Source: Brevibacillus invocatus (GTDB taxonomy: Bacteria; Bacillota; Bacilli; Brevibacillales; Brevibacillaceae). From it: a stretch of DNA of 64,000 nt. The stretch is taken from contig NZ_RHHR01000037.1 of NCBI RefSeq assembly GCF_003710915.1, positions 1 to 64,000 on the forward strand, written 5' to 3'. Below the pieces are notes generated by a model. That model worked only from the letters and a program-made list of their open reading frames with translations, ran no database searches and was not told where the DNA came from. A program made the position numbers and the translations under genes. Positions 15,653 to 24,381 of this stretch are shown one piece after another; position 1 is the stretch's first letter; every line of letters starts with the position of its first letter.

Positions 15653-16116
15653 TCCTGCAAATCCTCTGGTTTCCAATGACCATGAGCAAGCCATAGGGTT
15701 GGCTTGCCAGTCGGCCCGATCGAAGCTTTTACCAGTTCAAACCCCAGGCTTCGAAATAAAGCCAGGCTTGCTTCATTATCCATCGCGACTCGCACGTACA
15801 ATTTGGGCAATAGCTGACATGTATATGCAGTCAAGGATTTGCCAATTCCGCGATGGCGGTATCGTTTGTCTACGACGAGAAAGGAGTGCTGCAAACCGAA
15901 CCGGCAGACTGCGAACAAACCGACTACCTGCTTGCCGCGCATGGCCAGCACCAGACTGGATTCATGAGATGAGAGCATCTTGGGCTTTAGCTTGTCGAGC
16001 CAATCCAGAGCTTGCTTGGTGATCCGCCGATCTCCTTCCTGTCGGACAAAACGAAGCAGGGTGGCTTGCGATTCAGCCAATGCTTGTGGGGGTAATTGTA
16101 GGTATTTCAGTTTCAT
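15640..16116 (-). CDS. GNAT-family N-acetyltransferase
   Basis: 158 residues. The acetyl-CoA binding signature RHRGIGKSL lies at about residues 87-95, preceded by the strand SFLVVD and followed by VRVAMDNEASLALFRSLGF, the usual motif A/B arrangement. Substrate unknown. It starts 6 bases after the stop of the YheC/YheD-type gene upstream, so it is co-transcribed with it and may modify a spore or cell-surface component. Ribosome binding site GATAGAGGA. Confidence 0.8.
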   Translation of the reverse strand: MKLKYLQLPPQALAESQATLLRFVRQEGDRRITKQALDWLDKLKPKMLSSHESSLVLAMRGKQVVGLFAVCRFGLQHSFLVVDKRYRHRGIGKSLTAYTCQLLPKLYVRVAMDNEASLALFRSLGFELVKASIGPTGKPTLWLAHGHWKPEDLQEHAG

Positions 16117-16122
16117 AGTCCT

Positions 16123-17433
16123 CTATCCTGCCTGTACTCCACGTCCGTTTTGCAAACGGGAGACGTATTGTGCGTAATGAATCAGATTGGAAAGGGAAAG
16201 CCGACGTATTGCGGGTTCATCGAATTTTTCCGGTTTTGCATTGGCTTCGAAAAACCAGATACTCCCATCGGTAGTCAGCCCCAAATCCATCGACATCTCG
16301 GCCAGATCCTTGATCTCATTGTGCAAGGAACCGGCTATGGTGAGGGCGGTCTGATGGATGCTCTCCTCTACTTTTTGCGCGTCATCTGGAAACAGCGCTT
16401 GTAGAACGCTGGAAAGAGAGTGGATGGAGCCGCCGCGAGGAACATGGGTCGTGATGCTCTGGGAACCTGCTCGTCGGATTCCGACCCCTGTCACACCCCA
16501 CTCACCTTTGCCGTCTTTTTGGACGAGAACGCGCAGGTCAAAAGGCTTTCCACGATAGCGCGCCCGTCTGATTCCTTGCTGCATAATGTATTTCTTTTGC
16601 CGCACATGCCCTTTTACGTACTTCCAAAGATCCTCCAGATTGGAAAAACGGCGTGTGATGGCTTTATAGTCTTTTAGGCGCTGGACACGCCAGCCTTCGT
16701 TTTTGTACTCAATCCTCATGATTCCTTCGCCTGCTTTGCCACGAACGGGTTTGAGGTACACAAAGTGATGCTCGGAGCAAAAATGGCGGAAGCGGGCAAG
16801 TGTATCGAGTTTCTTGGTGTCAGGGAGATTGGGCTGGACTTCAGGGTATTCCTTCAAGATCGAAAATAGCTCCTGCTTATCAAAGAAACAGCGATTGAAT
16901 AGAGTTACATTGGGCATCTCATTCACTTTCTCCAAGGTTTGGCGCACTTTTGTCTGCTGCTCTGCCTTTCGCGTAGGTATGCGGTTGTAGATCACATGCG
17001 GAAAGGGCATCACCACGTTCTGCCAGGTGTGATCTCGATCGTTGTACAGAAAACCGCGAACTCGCTTTTTCTCCCAATTGATGCCTTGGGGGGTGAAGAC
17101 GAACACCAATGCACCCCATTTTTTCCCCGATAAACAGATATCTCTGAAGTTATCCCGATTCCCGACGAAAGTAGCCCCTTCTCCGACAGTCAGGATGCCA
17201 AGGATCGGTCCAATTCGCAGTGAATGGTTGATCATCTTCCAGTTGATCCGGGTGCGGATGCGACCAGGCTGTTGACTAGGGAGCCCTGTGTACAGCCGTT
17301 TTTGCTGAGAGAAGGGACCCAGACTGGCGATCAGTGGCTTGCCTCCACGTTTTGCTAATGCTTGACGCGGAAGCTGGACAAACCACTTGCCGCTGGGGAG
17401 GATGGTCAGCCACCCGGAGCGCAATTGAGGCAT
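16123..17433 (-). CDS. YheC/YheD family ATP-grasp protein (paralogue 4)
   Basis: 436 residues; AAGGAGGAACACCC before the ATG. The N-terminal region carries LRIGPILGILTVGEG, typical of the family. The C-terminal ATP-grasp domain shows YLKPVRGKAGEGIMRIEY (nucleotide lysine), FDLRVLVQKDGKGEW, STTHVPRGG-like TTHVPRGG, and the metal-binding FFEANAKPEKF. B. subtilis YheC and YheD are endospore coat-associated; the ATP-grasp fold implies an ATP-dependent carboxylate-amine ligase or similar, but the reaction is not known. It is separated from the other three copies by 113 bases containing a long perfect hairpin and is followed by the GNAT gene. Confidence 0.85.
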   Translation of the reverse strand: MPQLRSGWLTILPSGKWFVQLPRQALAKRGGKPLIASLGPFSQQKRLYTGLPSQQPGRIRTRINWKMINHSLRIGPILGILTVGEGATFVGNRDNFRDICLSGKKWGALVFVFTPQGINWEKKRVRGFLYNDRDHTWQNVVMPFPHVIYNRIPTRKAEQQTKVRQTLEKVNEMPNVTLFNRCFFDKQELFSILKEYPEVQPNLPDTKKLDTLARFRHFCSEHHFVYLKPVRGKAGEGIMRIEYKNEGWRVQRLKDYKAITRRFSNLEDLWKYVKGHVRQKKYIMQQGIRRARYRGKPFDLRVLVQKDGKGEWGVTGVGIRRAGSQSITTHVPRGGSIHSLSSVLQALFPDDAQKVEESIHQTALTIAGSLHNEIKDLAEMSMDLGLTTDGSIWFFEANAKPEKFDEPAIRRLSLSNLIHYAQYVSRLQNGRGVQAG

Positions 17434-17495
17434 GGGTGTTCCTCCTTCCGTAAAAAACTATTATTGTGGACAGTTCCAGTTACCTTGCCAAGCGT

Positions 17496-17531
17496 CACAG
17501 AAATGATAAGCGAGTGCTTATCATTTCTGTG
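17496..17531. repeat. Perfect 16-bp palindrome with 4-base loop
   Basis: CACAGAAATGATAAGC (17496-17511), GAGT, then GCTTATCATTTCTGTG (17516-17531). Arms are perfectly complementary. No T-run follows on either strand, so it is not a standard intrinsic terminator. It sits between paralogues 3 and 4 of the YheC/YheD cluster and may be an mRNA processing or stabilising hairpin or a protein binding site. Confidence 0.75.
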
Positions 17532-17546
17532 CGTGTCGGACATCGG

Positions 17547-18923
17547 TCAAAAATTGGCCAGGTAGCAACTGTAATCCACGAGGAGCTTGCGGGATTCCTG
17601 ATCAGCATGCTTCAGCCTTGCGTGCTTGAAGATTGATCGGCCTGGCTTGGAATTGGCTTCGAACATCCAGACGTGGCCGTGTGTGTCGATACCCATATCC
17701 AGGCCTAATTCACCCAGATCCATTCCTTTCGCTTGTTCGATTGCTTGTGCCAGACGAATGGACGCATCCTTGATCCGCTCCGTCATCAGGGCTTTTTGCC
17801 TTCCGAACAGATGGGTCAGCAGTTCGTCCCCGGGGATCACGGTCCCGCCTGTGCGAACATGTGTCGTGACACTGCCAGACCCAGCGACTTTTGCTGCTGT
17901 GCAGGAGACGACCCATTCATTGAGCTGGTTTTTATGCAGGTGGACACGAAAATCAAAAGGACGTCCGTGGAAGGTCAGAAGAGAAATCCCTTGCTGGGCC
18001 AGATAGCCACTTACTCGACGGGTACGGAATACGTGCTGATAGAGAGAGGCGAGCTTGGTAAAGTGGCGTTTTACATTACCGCTCCCAGTGTGATAAGAAG
18101 CCTCGTAGCCTTTCCCAGGTTGGTGAACGACCTTGACGATGCCATAGCCCAGGCTGCCGTTTTTGGGCTTGAGATAGACGATGGGGTATTTTTTCAACAG
18201 ATTGCGTACGGTTTGCAAGGATGGGGAAGTGTAGGTCTCGGGAATGTGTTCATTTACTTCCGGGTTGGGATACAACAGCTGATGGACGCGCCATTTGTTA
18301 AAAAAGCCTTGGTTGAACACCGGCATATGCGGATAGCCAGCCAGCTTGTATTTAAATTCACGGACAGATTCATGCTTCTCTGCAGAACGTGATGGAATCC
18401 TGTCGTAGACGACATCAGGCATGGCAGTCGTCCGTTTGCGCCAGACGTAGCCTCCTTTTTTGCTGCGCTGCAGGAACCAGGCTGAGACCAGATTGTTGTT
18501 CCAGTCCACATCATGCGGAGAAAAGATGTAGTAGAAAACGCCCTTGCCTTCTTGCGCCTGTAAAAGCTTGTGAAAAAACGAGGTTCTGGGGCCAATCGGC
18601 TGCTTGGAGTCTTTGCGTATGCCTGTCGTCACAATACCGATCGCAGGACCGATACGCAGGACGTCCCCTTCCCGCTTTAGATTGATGAGCCCACCGTGCG
18701 GGATACCGAGTTCTGATCGCAGCAGACTGGTTACCTTGACGATGGTACTGTCTGGATTTTGTCTATCTTGAAGGACTGTTGCTACGACTTCCTTTTTACC
18801 CAGCATGATCGTTATTTTTTGGCGGGGACGAAGCTGCAGCTTCTGACAGAGATGAATCGGCAGGATGATCCCACAAACATGGGGATGGGTAAGGAAGCGT
18901 AGCCGCACTCTGGTTGTTTCCAT
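17547..18923 (-). CDS. YheC/YheD family ATP-grasp protein (paralogue 3)
   Basis: 458 residues; TAGGAGGTTACTAAGC before the ATG. The N-terminal beta-rich domain (about 1-115) includes LRIGPAIGIVTTG. The ATP-grasp domain shows VYLKPKNGSLGYGIVKV, FDFRVHLHKNQLNEW, TTHVRTGG and MFEANSKPGRS. The Gln residue of the usual LVQK motif is changed (RVHLHKN instead of RVLVQKN), the most divergent of the four at this point. Its start lies 2 bases after the previous stop, so it is in one transcript with paralogues 1 and 2. Role presumed in spore coat formation, by family. Confidence 0.85.
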   Translation of the reverse strand: METTRVRLRFLTHPHVCGIILPIHLCQKLQLRPRQKITIMLGKKEVVATVLQDRQNPDSTIVKVTSLLRSELGIPHGGLINLKREGDVLRIGPAIGIVTTGIRKDSKQPIGPRTSFFHKLLQAQEGKGVFYYIFSPHDVDWNNNLVSAWFLQRSKKGGYVWRKRTTAMPDVVYDRIPSRSAEKHESVREFKYKLAGYPHMPVFNQGFFNKWRVHQLLYPNPEVNEHIPETYTSPSLQTVRNLLKKYPIVYLKPKNGSLGYGIVKVVHQPGKGYEASYHTGSGNVKRHFTKLASLYQHVFRTRRVSGYLAQQGISLLTFHGRPFDFRVHLHKNQLNEWVVSCTAAKVAGSGSVTTHVRTGGTVIPGDELLTHLFGRQKALMTERIKDASIRLAQAIEQAKGMDLGELGLDMGIDTHGHVWMFEANSKPGRSIFKHARLKHADQESRKLLVDYSCYLANF

Positions 18924-18925
18924 GC

Positions 18926-20014
18926 TTAGTAACCTCCTACACGCTCTTTCATGAGATAGTTGGCGTAACGAACCGGTTGAGTCATGGAATGATGCTTGGC
19001 GACAGGGTCGTTGATCATTTGAAAGACGGTTCGCCCTGGTCTGCTGTTGACTTCAATAACCCACACATTTCCGGCTCGATCGATGCCGACGTCAATCCCC
19101 AGCTCGACCAGTCTGCCGTGGGATTGCTCCAGAAAAGCAGGGAGTTCGCTTGCCAATCGGTTTACTTGTTGTTCGATTCGCACTTTGAGAGAGGGTTTGA
19201 AATGTCTGGCGAGAAAAGCCTCAAGCGGGACGGCTTTCCCTCCGCCGTGCAGGTTGGATGTGATGCTCCGCGGATCTCCCAGGCGCACGGCTTTGCCTGT
19301 GGTTTCCCATTCTCCGCGGCCGTTTTTTTGCACGAGGACTCGGACATCAAAGGGAGTGCCATCTGCCGTGTGTAGCTCGAGATAGGGCTGGACGAGGAAT
19401 TTGCGCCCTGCTGTGAATGTAGATAGAAAGAGTTTTAGTTTGGGGCGTCCCTTGATAACACGACGAAAGGGCTGATTTTCTCGCCCTCGTCCCGAGATTT
19501 CAAATCCGTTGTCAACCACTTTGATTCGGACGACGCCGATACCATGCGTTCCAGCTGTCGGCTTGATGATTGCGGCACCGTATTGGTCCAGCGTCTGCTC
19601 CAGATGGGCTAGGGTATAAAGCTGGGTGGGTGGCAGGTACGGAGCGAGCTCGCGTGATTTGCTCAGCATCTGCTGCACCTGCCATTTACCGGACAGGCCA
19701 TATCCCAAAAAAGAGATCGCAGGGTCATTTTGCAACTTTTCGACAAATGGTTTATAGTGGCGGTATGATGGGCCGATAAAGCAGCGGTCATAGACGAGGG
19801 CAGGAAGCGGAAAGGTCCCGCTTTGCCAGGCACCATTGCGGTATTCGAAGCCCTTCACGGTTCGTGTGGCATAATCAACTTTGCGCGGAGAAAAGACAAA
19901 GACGCGAATTCCTTGTTTACGTCCGAAGAGGGTCAGCTTTCTGTAGTACCCCTTGTCGACAAAGTGAGAGCCTTGACAACGAGTCATAATGCCCAAGCTT
20001 CTGTTTGCAGGCAT
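18926..20014 (-). CDS. YheC/YheD family ATP-grasp protein (paralogue 2)
   Basis: 362 residues from the ATG at 20014, chosen because GAAGGTG lies 6 bases upstream; a GTG at 20023 overlapping the previous stop is possible but lacks a ribosome binding site. It has a shorter N-terminus than its neighbours, beginning near the LGIMTRCQGSH segment that corresponds to LGILT in the others. It therefore lacks the N-terminal beta-rich domain of about 90 residues. ATP-grasp motifs: IIKPTAGTHGIGVVRIK, FDVRVLVQKNGRGEW, NLHGGG and VIEVNSRPGRT. All key residues appear present. Confidence 0.85.
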   Translation of the reverse strand: MPANRSLGIMTRCQGSHFVDKGYYRKLTLFGRKQGIRVFVFSPRKVDYATRTVKGFEYRNGAWQSGTFPLPALVYDRCFIGPSYRHYKPFVEKLQNDPAISFLGYGLSGKWQVQQMLSKSRELAPYLPPTQLYTLAHLEQTLDQYGAAIIKPTAGTHGIGVVRIKVVDNGFEISGRGRENQPFRRVIKGRPKLKLFLSTFTAGRKFLVQPYLELHTADGTPFDVRVLVQKNGRGEWETTGKAVRLGDPRSITSNLHGGGKAVPLEAFLARHFKPSLKVRIEQQVNRLASELPAFLEQSHGRLVELGIDVGIDRAGNVWVIEVNSRPGRTVFQMINDPVAKHHSMTQPVRYANYLMKERVGGY

Positions 20015-20019
20015 GGATG

Positions 20020-21435
20020 TCACCTTCGTCTTTTTTTCTTGCTCGTCGTTTTTCGAATGGCTGCCGAACGTGGAAAGCCACTTACATAGGAAGCAAAATC
20101 AAGCATGCGTACGACAGAGGGACGCGCTCTGCGGGGCGGTTCCTCTACTCCTTCGGGGAGCGGGATGGTGTTGGTTGTCTTGGAGGGCTTGCTGTTTACC
20201 TCAAGCAACCACACTTGCCCGCGCACATCGACACCCAGATCTACGCCAAATTCGGCATAATTGCCTGGGAGGGCTTCCTCCAGCAGCACGGACAGCTTCA
20301 AGGCAACATTCTTCAGGGTTTGGGGCGTGGGGCGGACAGCGCCTGCCCAGGGACCACACAGACGCAAGGCTTGCAGAGGAGTTAGCATCGAGCCACCACG
20401 CGACACATTCGAAACGATGCGGTTCTGTCCCAGACGGGCGACCAGTGAAGTGACGGACCATTCACCTTTGCGGTCTTTTTGCACCAGAACGCGAAAATCA
20501 GTCGGGCGATTCTGGATGCCGATCAGAGGTAAACCTTGCTGGAGCAAATAAGGTTTGCCTTTTATGCGTTTGTTCAGATATCGGTGCAGTCCAGGTAAAC
20601 TGGCAAAATGTTTGTTCAATCCGCCGGGGCTGGCCACCTGATAGCCGGTCTGCATGCGACGCACACGCATGATACCACGGCCCATGCTTCCATTGGCTGG
20701 TTTGGCATAGACGCTGCGATACTGGGCTAGCATGGTTTGTAGATCATCCTGGCTTTGGTAACGAAGCATGCCGGGCAGATGGGGAGCCGCGGCTTCCTGT
20801 TTTTCCAAAGCGGAGTGAACGTGCCATTTGTTCAGGAATCTTTCATTGAAGAACGGGATATTGGCATCTTTGCAGCGCTGTACCCATGCAGTCATAGCAT
20901 CGCTTCGTTCCCGTTGGCGGGAGACGAGGCGATTGTAAATGCATTGGGGAAGAGGCAGAACCCTCTGTCTCCAGGCGCCGCCTCTGCGAACCAGTCCGCG
21001 GACAATTCCCGCATCCCAATTGACATCCTGCAGTCGAAAAGCACAGATGATGCCGCCACGCTTTCGGCTAATGTCCGCAACCTCGTTGAAAAACGGCGTT
21101 AGCGGACCAAAAGGGGAGAGCGGATATTGGGAGTTGTACGCGGACACCAAAATACCCAAATACGGGCCAAACACAAGAGACTGCTCGCTCGCCTGGTAAT
21201 CCACCAGAAGCGGGACTCCCGTAGGCAGATGTAAGGACTGAACCAATGATGGTCGGGCTAGGGTTTGGTTGCTTCTTTCCATGCTGCTTACGCGGGCGCG
21301 AACCGTTTTACTTCCGAATTGAACCGTTATTGTCGATGCTGGAAGGTTCCATTTACGCATACGCGCCTGGGGCAGGTAAAGGTCTACTTCCGACTTTGGC
21401 TCGTATGCTTGAACGACGGTTGGTACGTAAGACAT
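20020..21435 (-). CDS. YheC/YheD family ATP-grasp protein (paralogue 1)
   Basis: 471 residues from the ATG at 21435 (AAGGGG 7 bases upstream); the longer frame from 21459 has no ribosome binding site. N-terminal beta domain, then VFGPYLGILVSAYNSQYP. ATP-grasp motifs: YAKPANGSMGRGIMRVRR, FRVLVQKDRKGEW, SNVSRGGS and LLEVNSKPSKT. The C-terminus is highly basic (KKTTSKKKRRR). It is the first gene of the cluster, divergent from yheB, the same neighbourhood as yheB-yheC-yheD of B. subtilis. Confidence 0.87.
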   Translation of the reverse strand: MSYVPTVVQAYEPKSEVDLYLPQARMRKWNLPASTITVQFGSKTVRARVSSMERSNQTLARPSLVQSLHLPTGVPLLVDYQASEQSLVFGPYLGILVSAYNSQYPLSPFGPLTPFFNEVADISRKRGGIICAFRLQDVNWDAGIVRGLVRRGGAWRQRVLPLPQCIYNRLVSRQRERSDAMTAWVQRCKDANIPFFNERFLNKWHVHSALEKQEAAAPHLPGMLRYQSQDDLQTMLAQYRSVYAKPANGSMGRGIMRVRRMQTGYQVASPGGLNKHFASLPGLHRYLNKRIKGKPYLLQQGLPLIGIQNRPTDFRVLVQKDRKGEWSVTSLVARLGQNRIVSNVSRGGSMLTPLQALRLCGPWAGAVRPTPQTLKNVALKLSVLLEEALPGNYAEFGVDLGVDVRGQVWLLEVNSKPSKTTNTIPLPEGVEEPPRRARPSVVRMLDFASYVSGFPRSAAIRKTTSKKKRRR

Positions 21436-21469
21436 GATTATCCCCTTCCCATCAGGCATGAAGTTAGTC

Positions 21470-21497
21470 TATGGTATGAGTAGCCAAATGGTTTGGT
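21470..21497 (-). promoter_or_regulatory. Possible mother-cell (sigma-K/E-like) promoter of the YheC/YheD cluster
   Basis: On the minus strand an AC dinucleotide (21497-21496) is followed after 17 bases by CATACCATA (21478-21470), matching the sigma-K pattern AC-N16/17-CATAnnnTA and partly the sigma-E -10. It lies 35 bases before the start of paralogue 1, fitting mother-cell expression of coat proteins. Confidence 0.4.
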
Positions 21498-21528
21498 GCC
21501 ATGCTTAGAAGAGAGGTTGTTAGGATTT

Positions 21529-22686
21529 ATGAACAGTTGGTTAATATTAGTAAACATTGCGGTTGGTTCGGCGATTGGAGGAGTGACCAACGAGTTGGCC
21601 ATTCGCATGCTTTTCCGACCGCTGCGACCTTGGTATATAGGGCGTTGGCGCATTCCCTTCACACCTGGGCTCATTCCAAGTAGACGAGACGACATCGCGA
21701 TACAAATGGGCAGGTTGGTAGAGGACCATTTGCTGACCACAGAGGGGATCAAGCGGGCCATCACCCAGGGAGATTTGGAGAAAAATCTGGCGGACTGGCT
21801 GGATTCCTTCGTCCGGGGTTGGCTGTCGGACGAGCGTACCCTGCGCCAGCTGTTGCTGTCGACCGTACCACAGGTCTTCGATGAACAAGGAAAATGGAGT
21901 GATACGGTTCGCACTCCTGTTCTTTTACACTGGCGTGCTTTTGTTGAACGGACATTGCACCAGAACGAAGACCGCACCTTGCGCGACCTGATCGCCCAGG
22001 GGGGAGTTGAACGCGTGGAAGCAGCGGTTGCTTCACTCAGTGAAGTGCTGCTGACTCGACTGCGTGGGTATCTCCACTCTCCCCAAGGTCAACAGACCCT
22101 TCAAGAGATGATCCGCGGTCTTTTGGGGGGAGGAGGCATGTTTGGCGGACTGGTCGGCATGTTTCTCGGCGACGACAAGATCATGAACAAAGTGTTGCCC
22201 TATCTGGATGAGCTACTGCGAAGTCCTGAGCTTTCACAAAAGGTTCATCATTTCTTGAGTCAGGAAGCGGATAAGCTGCTGGATAAGAAAGTGGGAGAGG
22301 TAGTGACCTGGCTGGGGCGTGAACAGGTGGACGAGTGGGCCGTGGCTCTATTTTCCAAGCTGGAGGTGCAAAGTCTGCGCTTCATCGATGAGCCGCTGTC
22401 TCAAGTGACGGCACCATTTCGGGAGACGATCCTCACGCAGACGATTCCACGGATGGCGGGCTGGATGGTGAGCACGCTGCAAAACAATATCGAGCGCATT
22501 GTCAGCAGGATACCGGTGCGTGAGATTGTCACCAGACAAGTAGACGGCTTTCCGATGGAGCGAATTGAAGAGATGGTCATTGGCATCTCAGGAAAAGAAC
22601 TTCGCATGATTACCGTCCTTGGCTTTATCTTGGGAGGGGTCATCGGGCTTGTACAAGGCTTGCTCGCGCAATGGATCGGTTCATAA
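21529..22686 (+). CDS. yheB: YheB, DUF445 membrane protein
   Basis: 385 residues from the ATG at 21529, where the product begins MNSWLILVNIAVGSAIGGVT, matching the usual N-terminus of the family; the frame is open from 21493. N-terminal membrane helix, then the conserved NELAIRMLFRPLRP and PFTPGLIPSRRDDIA, a long helical extracytoplasmic or cytoplasmic middle, a glycine-rich hydrophobic segment (GLLGGGGMFGGLVGMFLG), and a C-terminal helix (VLGFILGGVIGLVQGLLA). Function unknown; divergent neighbour of the YheC/YheD cluster, as in B. subtilis. The ribosome binding site is weak (TTAGGATTT). Confidence 0.85.
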   Translation: MNSWLILVNIAVGSAIGGVTNELAIRMLFRPLRPWYIGRWRIPFTPGLIPSRRDDIAIQMGRLVEDHLLTTEGIKRAITQGDLEKNLADWLDSFVRGWLSDERTLRQLLLSTVPQVFDEQGKWSDTVRTPVLLHWRAFVERTLHQNEDRTLRDLIAQGGVERVEAAVASLSEVLLTRLRGYLHSPQGQQTLQEMIRGLLGGGGMFGGLVGMFLGDDKIMNKVLPYLDELLRSPELSQKVHHFLSQEADKLLDKKVGEVVTWLGREQVDEWAVALFSKLEVQSLRFIDEPLSQVTAPFRETILTQTIPRMAGWMVSTLQNNIERIVSRIPVREIVTRQVDGFPMERIEEMVIGISGKELRMITVLGFILGGVIGLVQGLLAQWIGS

Positions 22687-22786
22687 CTGAAATTAAATTG
22701 TAACTCCACTGTAATAATCCTGTAATATTTCGGGGTTATGATAAAAGCACGATGAAAACCCCCTTAATGATATACTTTCTGACGGA

Positions 22787-22812
22787 GTAGCTGTAAAGCT
22801 ACCCTTTTTTTT
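22787..22812 (+). terminator. Terminator downstream of yheB
   Basis: GTAGCT-GTAA-AGCTAC (22787-22802) followed by CC and nine T. It lies 100 bases after yheB and 84 bases before ytoI. Confidence 0.7.
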
Positions 22813-22895
22813 TGCTTCGCCTTCGGGTATATTGTTCGAAGGAGCTAGCAAACGCAGGTGTGGGCGGATGGATGAAGAGAGGGGATTCAGGCGAC

Positions 22896-24206
22896 ATGGC
22901 AACCAAGCACGAACAAATTTTACAACATATCGATCGCCTTCCGATCGGTTCGAAGATTTCCGTGCGGCAAATCGCCAAAGACCTTGATGTAAGCGAAGGA
23001 ACGGCATACCGTGCGATCAAGGAAGCGGAGACACAAGGATACGTGAGCACGATTGAACGTGTGGGTACGGTCCGAATCGAGAAAAAACAGAAGGAAAACA
23101 TTGAACGGCTTACCTTCGCTGAGGTGGTCAATATTGTCGATGGCCACGTGTTGGGGGGAAGGGAAGGTTTACATAAGACACTGAACAAATTCGTCATCGG
23201 TGCGATGCAGCTCGAAGCGATGATGCGTTATATTGATGCGGGCAGCCTCTTAATCGTGGGGAACCGTTATCAGGCACATAAAATTGCGTTGCAGCAGGGT
23301 GCTGCCGTACTGATCACCGGGGGATTTGACACGAGCGATGAAATGAAGCAGCTCGCGGATCGTCTCGCACTGCCGATCATTTCCTCCAGCTACGACTCCT
23401 TTACAGTGGCCTCGATGATCAACCGGGCTATCTACGATCGCTTGATCAAAAAAGAAATTGTGATGGTGGAAGACGTGCTGAAGCCGCTGGCAGAGACGCC
23501 GGTGCTGCTCACCTCCGATTCAGTCGCGAAATGGCATCAGTATACAGAGCTGTATCAAGACACCCGTTTTCCGGTTGTGGACGAGCAGATGCGTTTGATC
23601 GGGATCGTCACCTCCAAGGACATTATTGGCCATGAAGAGACGGCTACAATCGACAAGGTGATGACGAAAAATCCGATCACGACTTCACCGCGTGTATCTG
23701 TCGCATCCTCTGCGCACATGATGGTCTGGGAAGGCATCGAGCTATTGCCTGTCGTAGACAATTACCGTAAGCTGGTGGGGGTACTGAGCCGAAACGATGT
23801 GCTGAAGGCCCTCCAATTTACAGCCAAACAGCCGCAGATGAGTGAAACCTTCCCGAATCTGATCATGTCCCATTTCCGCGAAGAGAGGCAAGCGGATGAA
23901 CTGACGTATATTGGAGAAGTGACACCACAGATGACCAACCATCTCGGGACGATCGCCAGCGGAATCATGACCACGGTTATGGTGGAGGCTGCCTGTAACC
24001 TGCTGCGTCATCATCGCCGCGGCGACATGGTGCCGGAGAATGTAACCGTCTATTTCCTGAAGCCGGTACAGATGGAAAGCCAGATTCAGGTGAAGCCGCG
24101 ACTTTTGGACATTGGTCGCCGCTATGGAAAAGCCGAGGTTTCTGTCTATCACGGGGATCAGATTGTGGGTCAGGCGATGATTGCTGCCCAAATTATTGAG
24201 CGTTAA
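22896..24206 (+). CDS. ytoI: CBS-DRTGG-hotdog protein, YtoI family
   Basis: 436 residues from the ATG at 22896 (MATKHEQI, the family's usual beginning; GAGAGGGG about 11 bases upstream); an in-frame ATG at 22872 is possible. Domains in order: winged helix-turn-helix (about 5-65, ISVRQIAKDLDVSEGTAYRA), DRTGG domain (about 75-185), two CBS domains (about 190-310, MTKNPITTSPRVSV), and a C-terminal hotdog/MaoC-like domain (about 335-435, NHLGTIASGIMTTVM). CBS pairs bind adenosine nucleotides, so it is probably a nucleotide-sensing regulator. Targets unknown. A strong terminator follows. Confidence 0.88.
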   Translation: MATKHEQILQHIDRLPIGSKISVRQIAKDLDVSEGTAYRAIKEAETQGYVSTIERVGTVRIEKKQKENIERLTFAEVVNIVDGHVLGGREGLHKTLNKFVIGAMQLEAMMRYIDAGSLLIVGNRYQAHKIALQQGAAVLITGGFDTSDEMKQLADRLALPIISSSYDSFTVASMINRAIYDRLIKKEIVMVEDVLKPLAETPVLLTSDSVAKWHQYTELYQDTRFPVVDEQMRLIGIVTSKDIIGHEETATIDKVMTKNPITTSPRVSVASSAHMMVWEGIELLPVVDNYRKLVGVLSRNDVLKALQFTAKQPQMSETFPNLIMSHFREERQADELTYIGEVTPQMTNHLGTIASGIMTTVMVEAACNLLRHHRRGDMVPENVTVYFLKPVQMESQIQVKPRLLDIGRRYGKAEVSVYHGDQIVGQAMIAAQIIER

Positions 24207-24228
24207 AGACCATTCGAATAATGAAAGG

Positions 24229-24276
24229 GTAGCTTTACACAGGAGATGACAAGCCTGTGTGGAGCTGCTCTTTTTT
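24229..24276 (+). terminator. Terminator of ytoI
   Basis: A 15-bp stem (GTAGCTTTACACAGG at 24229-24243 with CCTGTGTGGAGCTGC at 24254-24268, including G-U pairs) followed by TC and six T. Confidence 0.88.
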
Positions 24277-24296
24277 CGCCTTCTGCGATGTGGAAA

Positions 24297-24326
24297 TTGA
24301 CAGGGAGAGGCCCCTTCTACTACACT
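24297..24326 (+). promoter_or_regulatory. Promoter of the ArsR-type gene
   Basis: Perfect -35 TTGACA (24297-24302), 18-base spacer, TACACT (24321-24326). The gene starts 56 bases later. Confidence 0.55.
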
Positions 24327-24381
24327 ATAAATTAGATAATCATCGAATTAGGTACTCGGATGAGCAGGAGGAGAATGTCAC

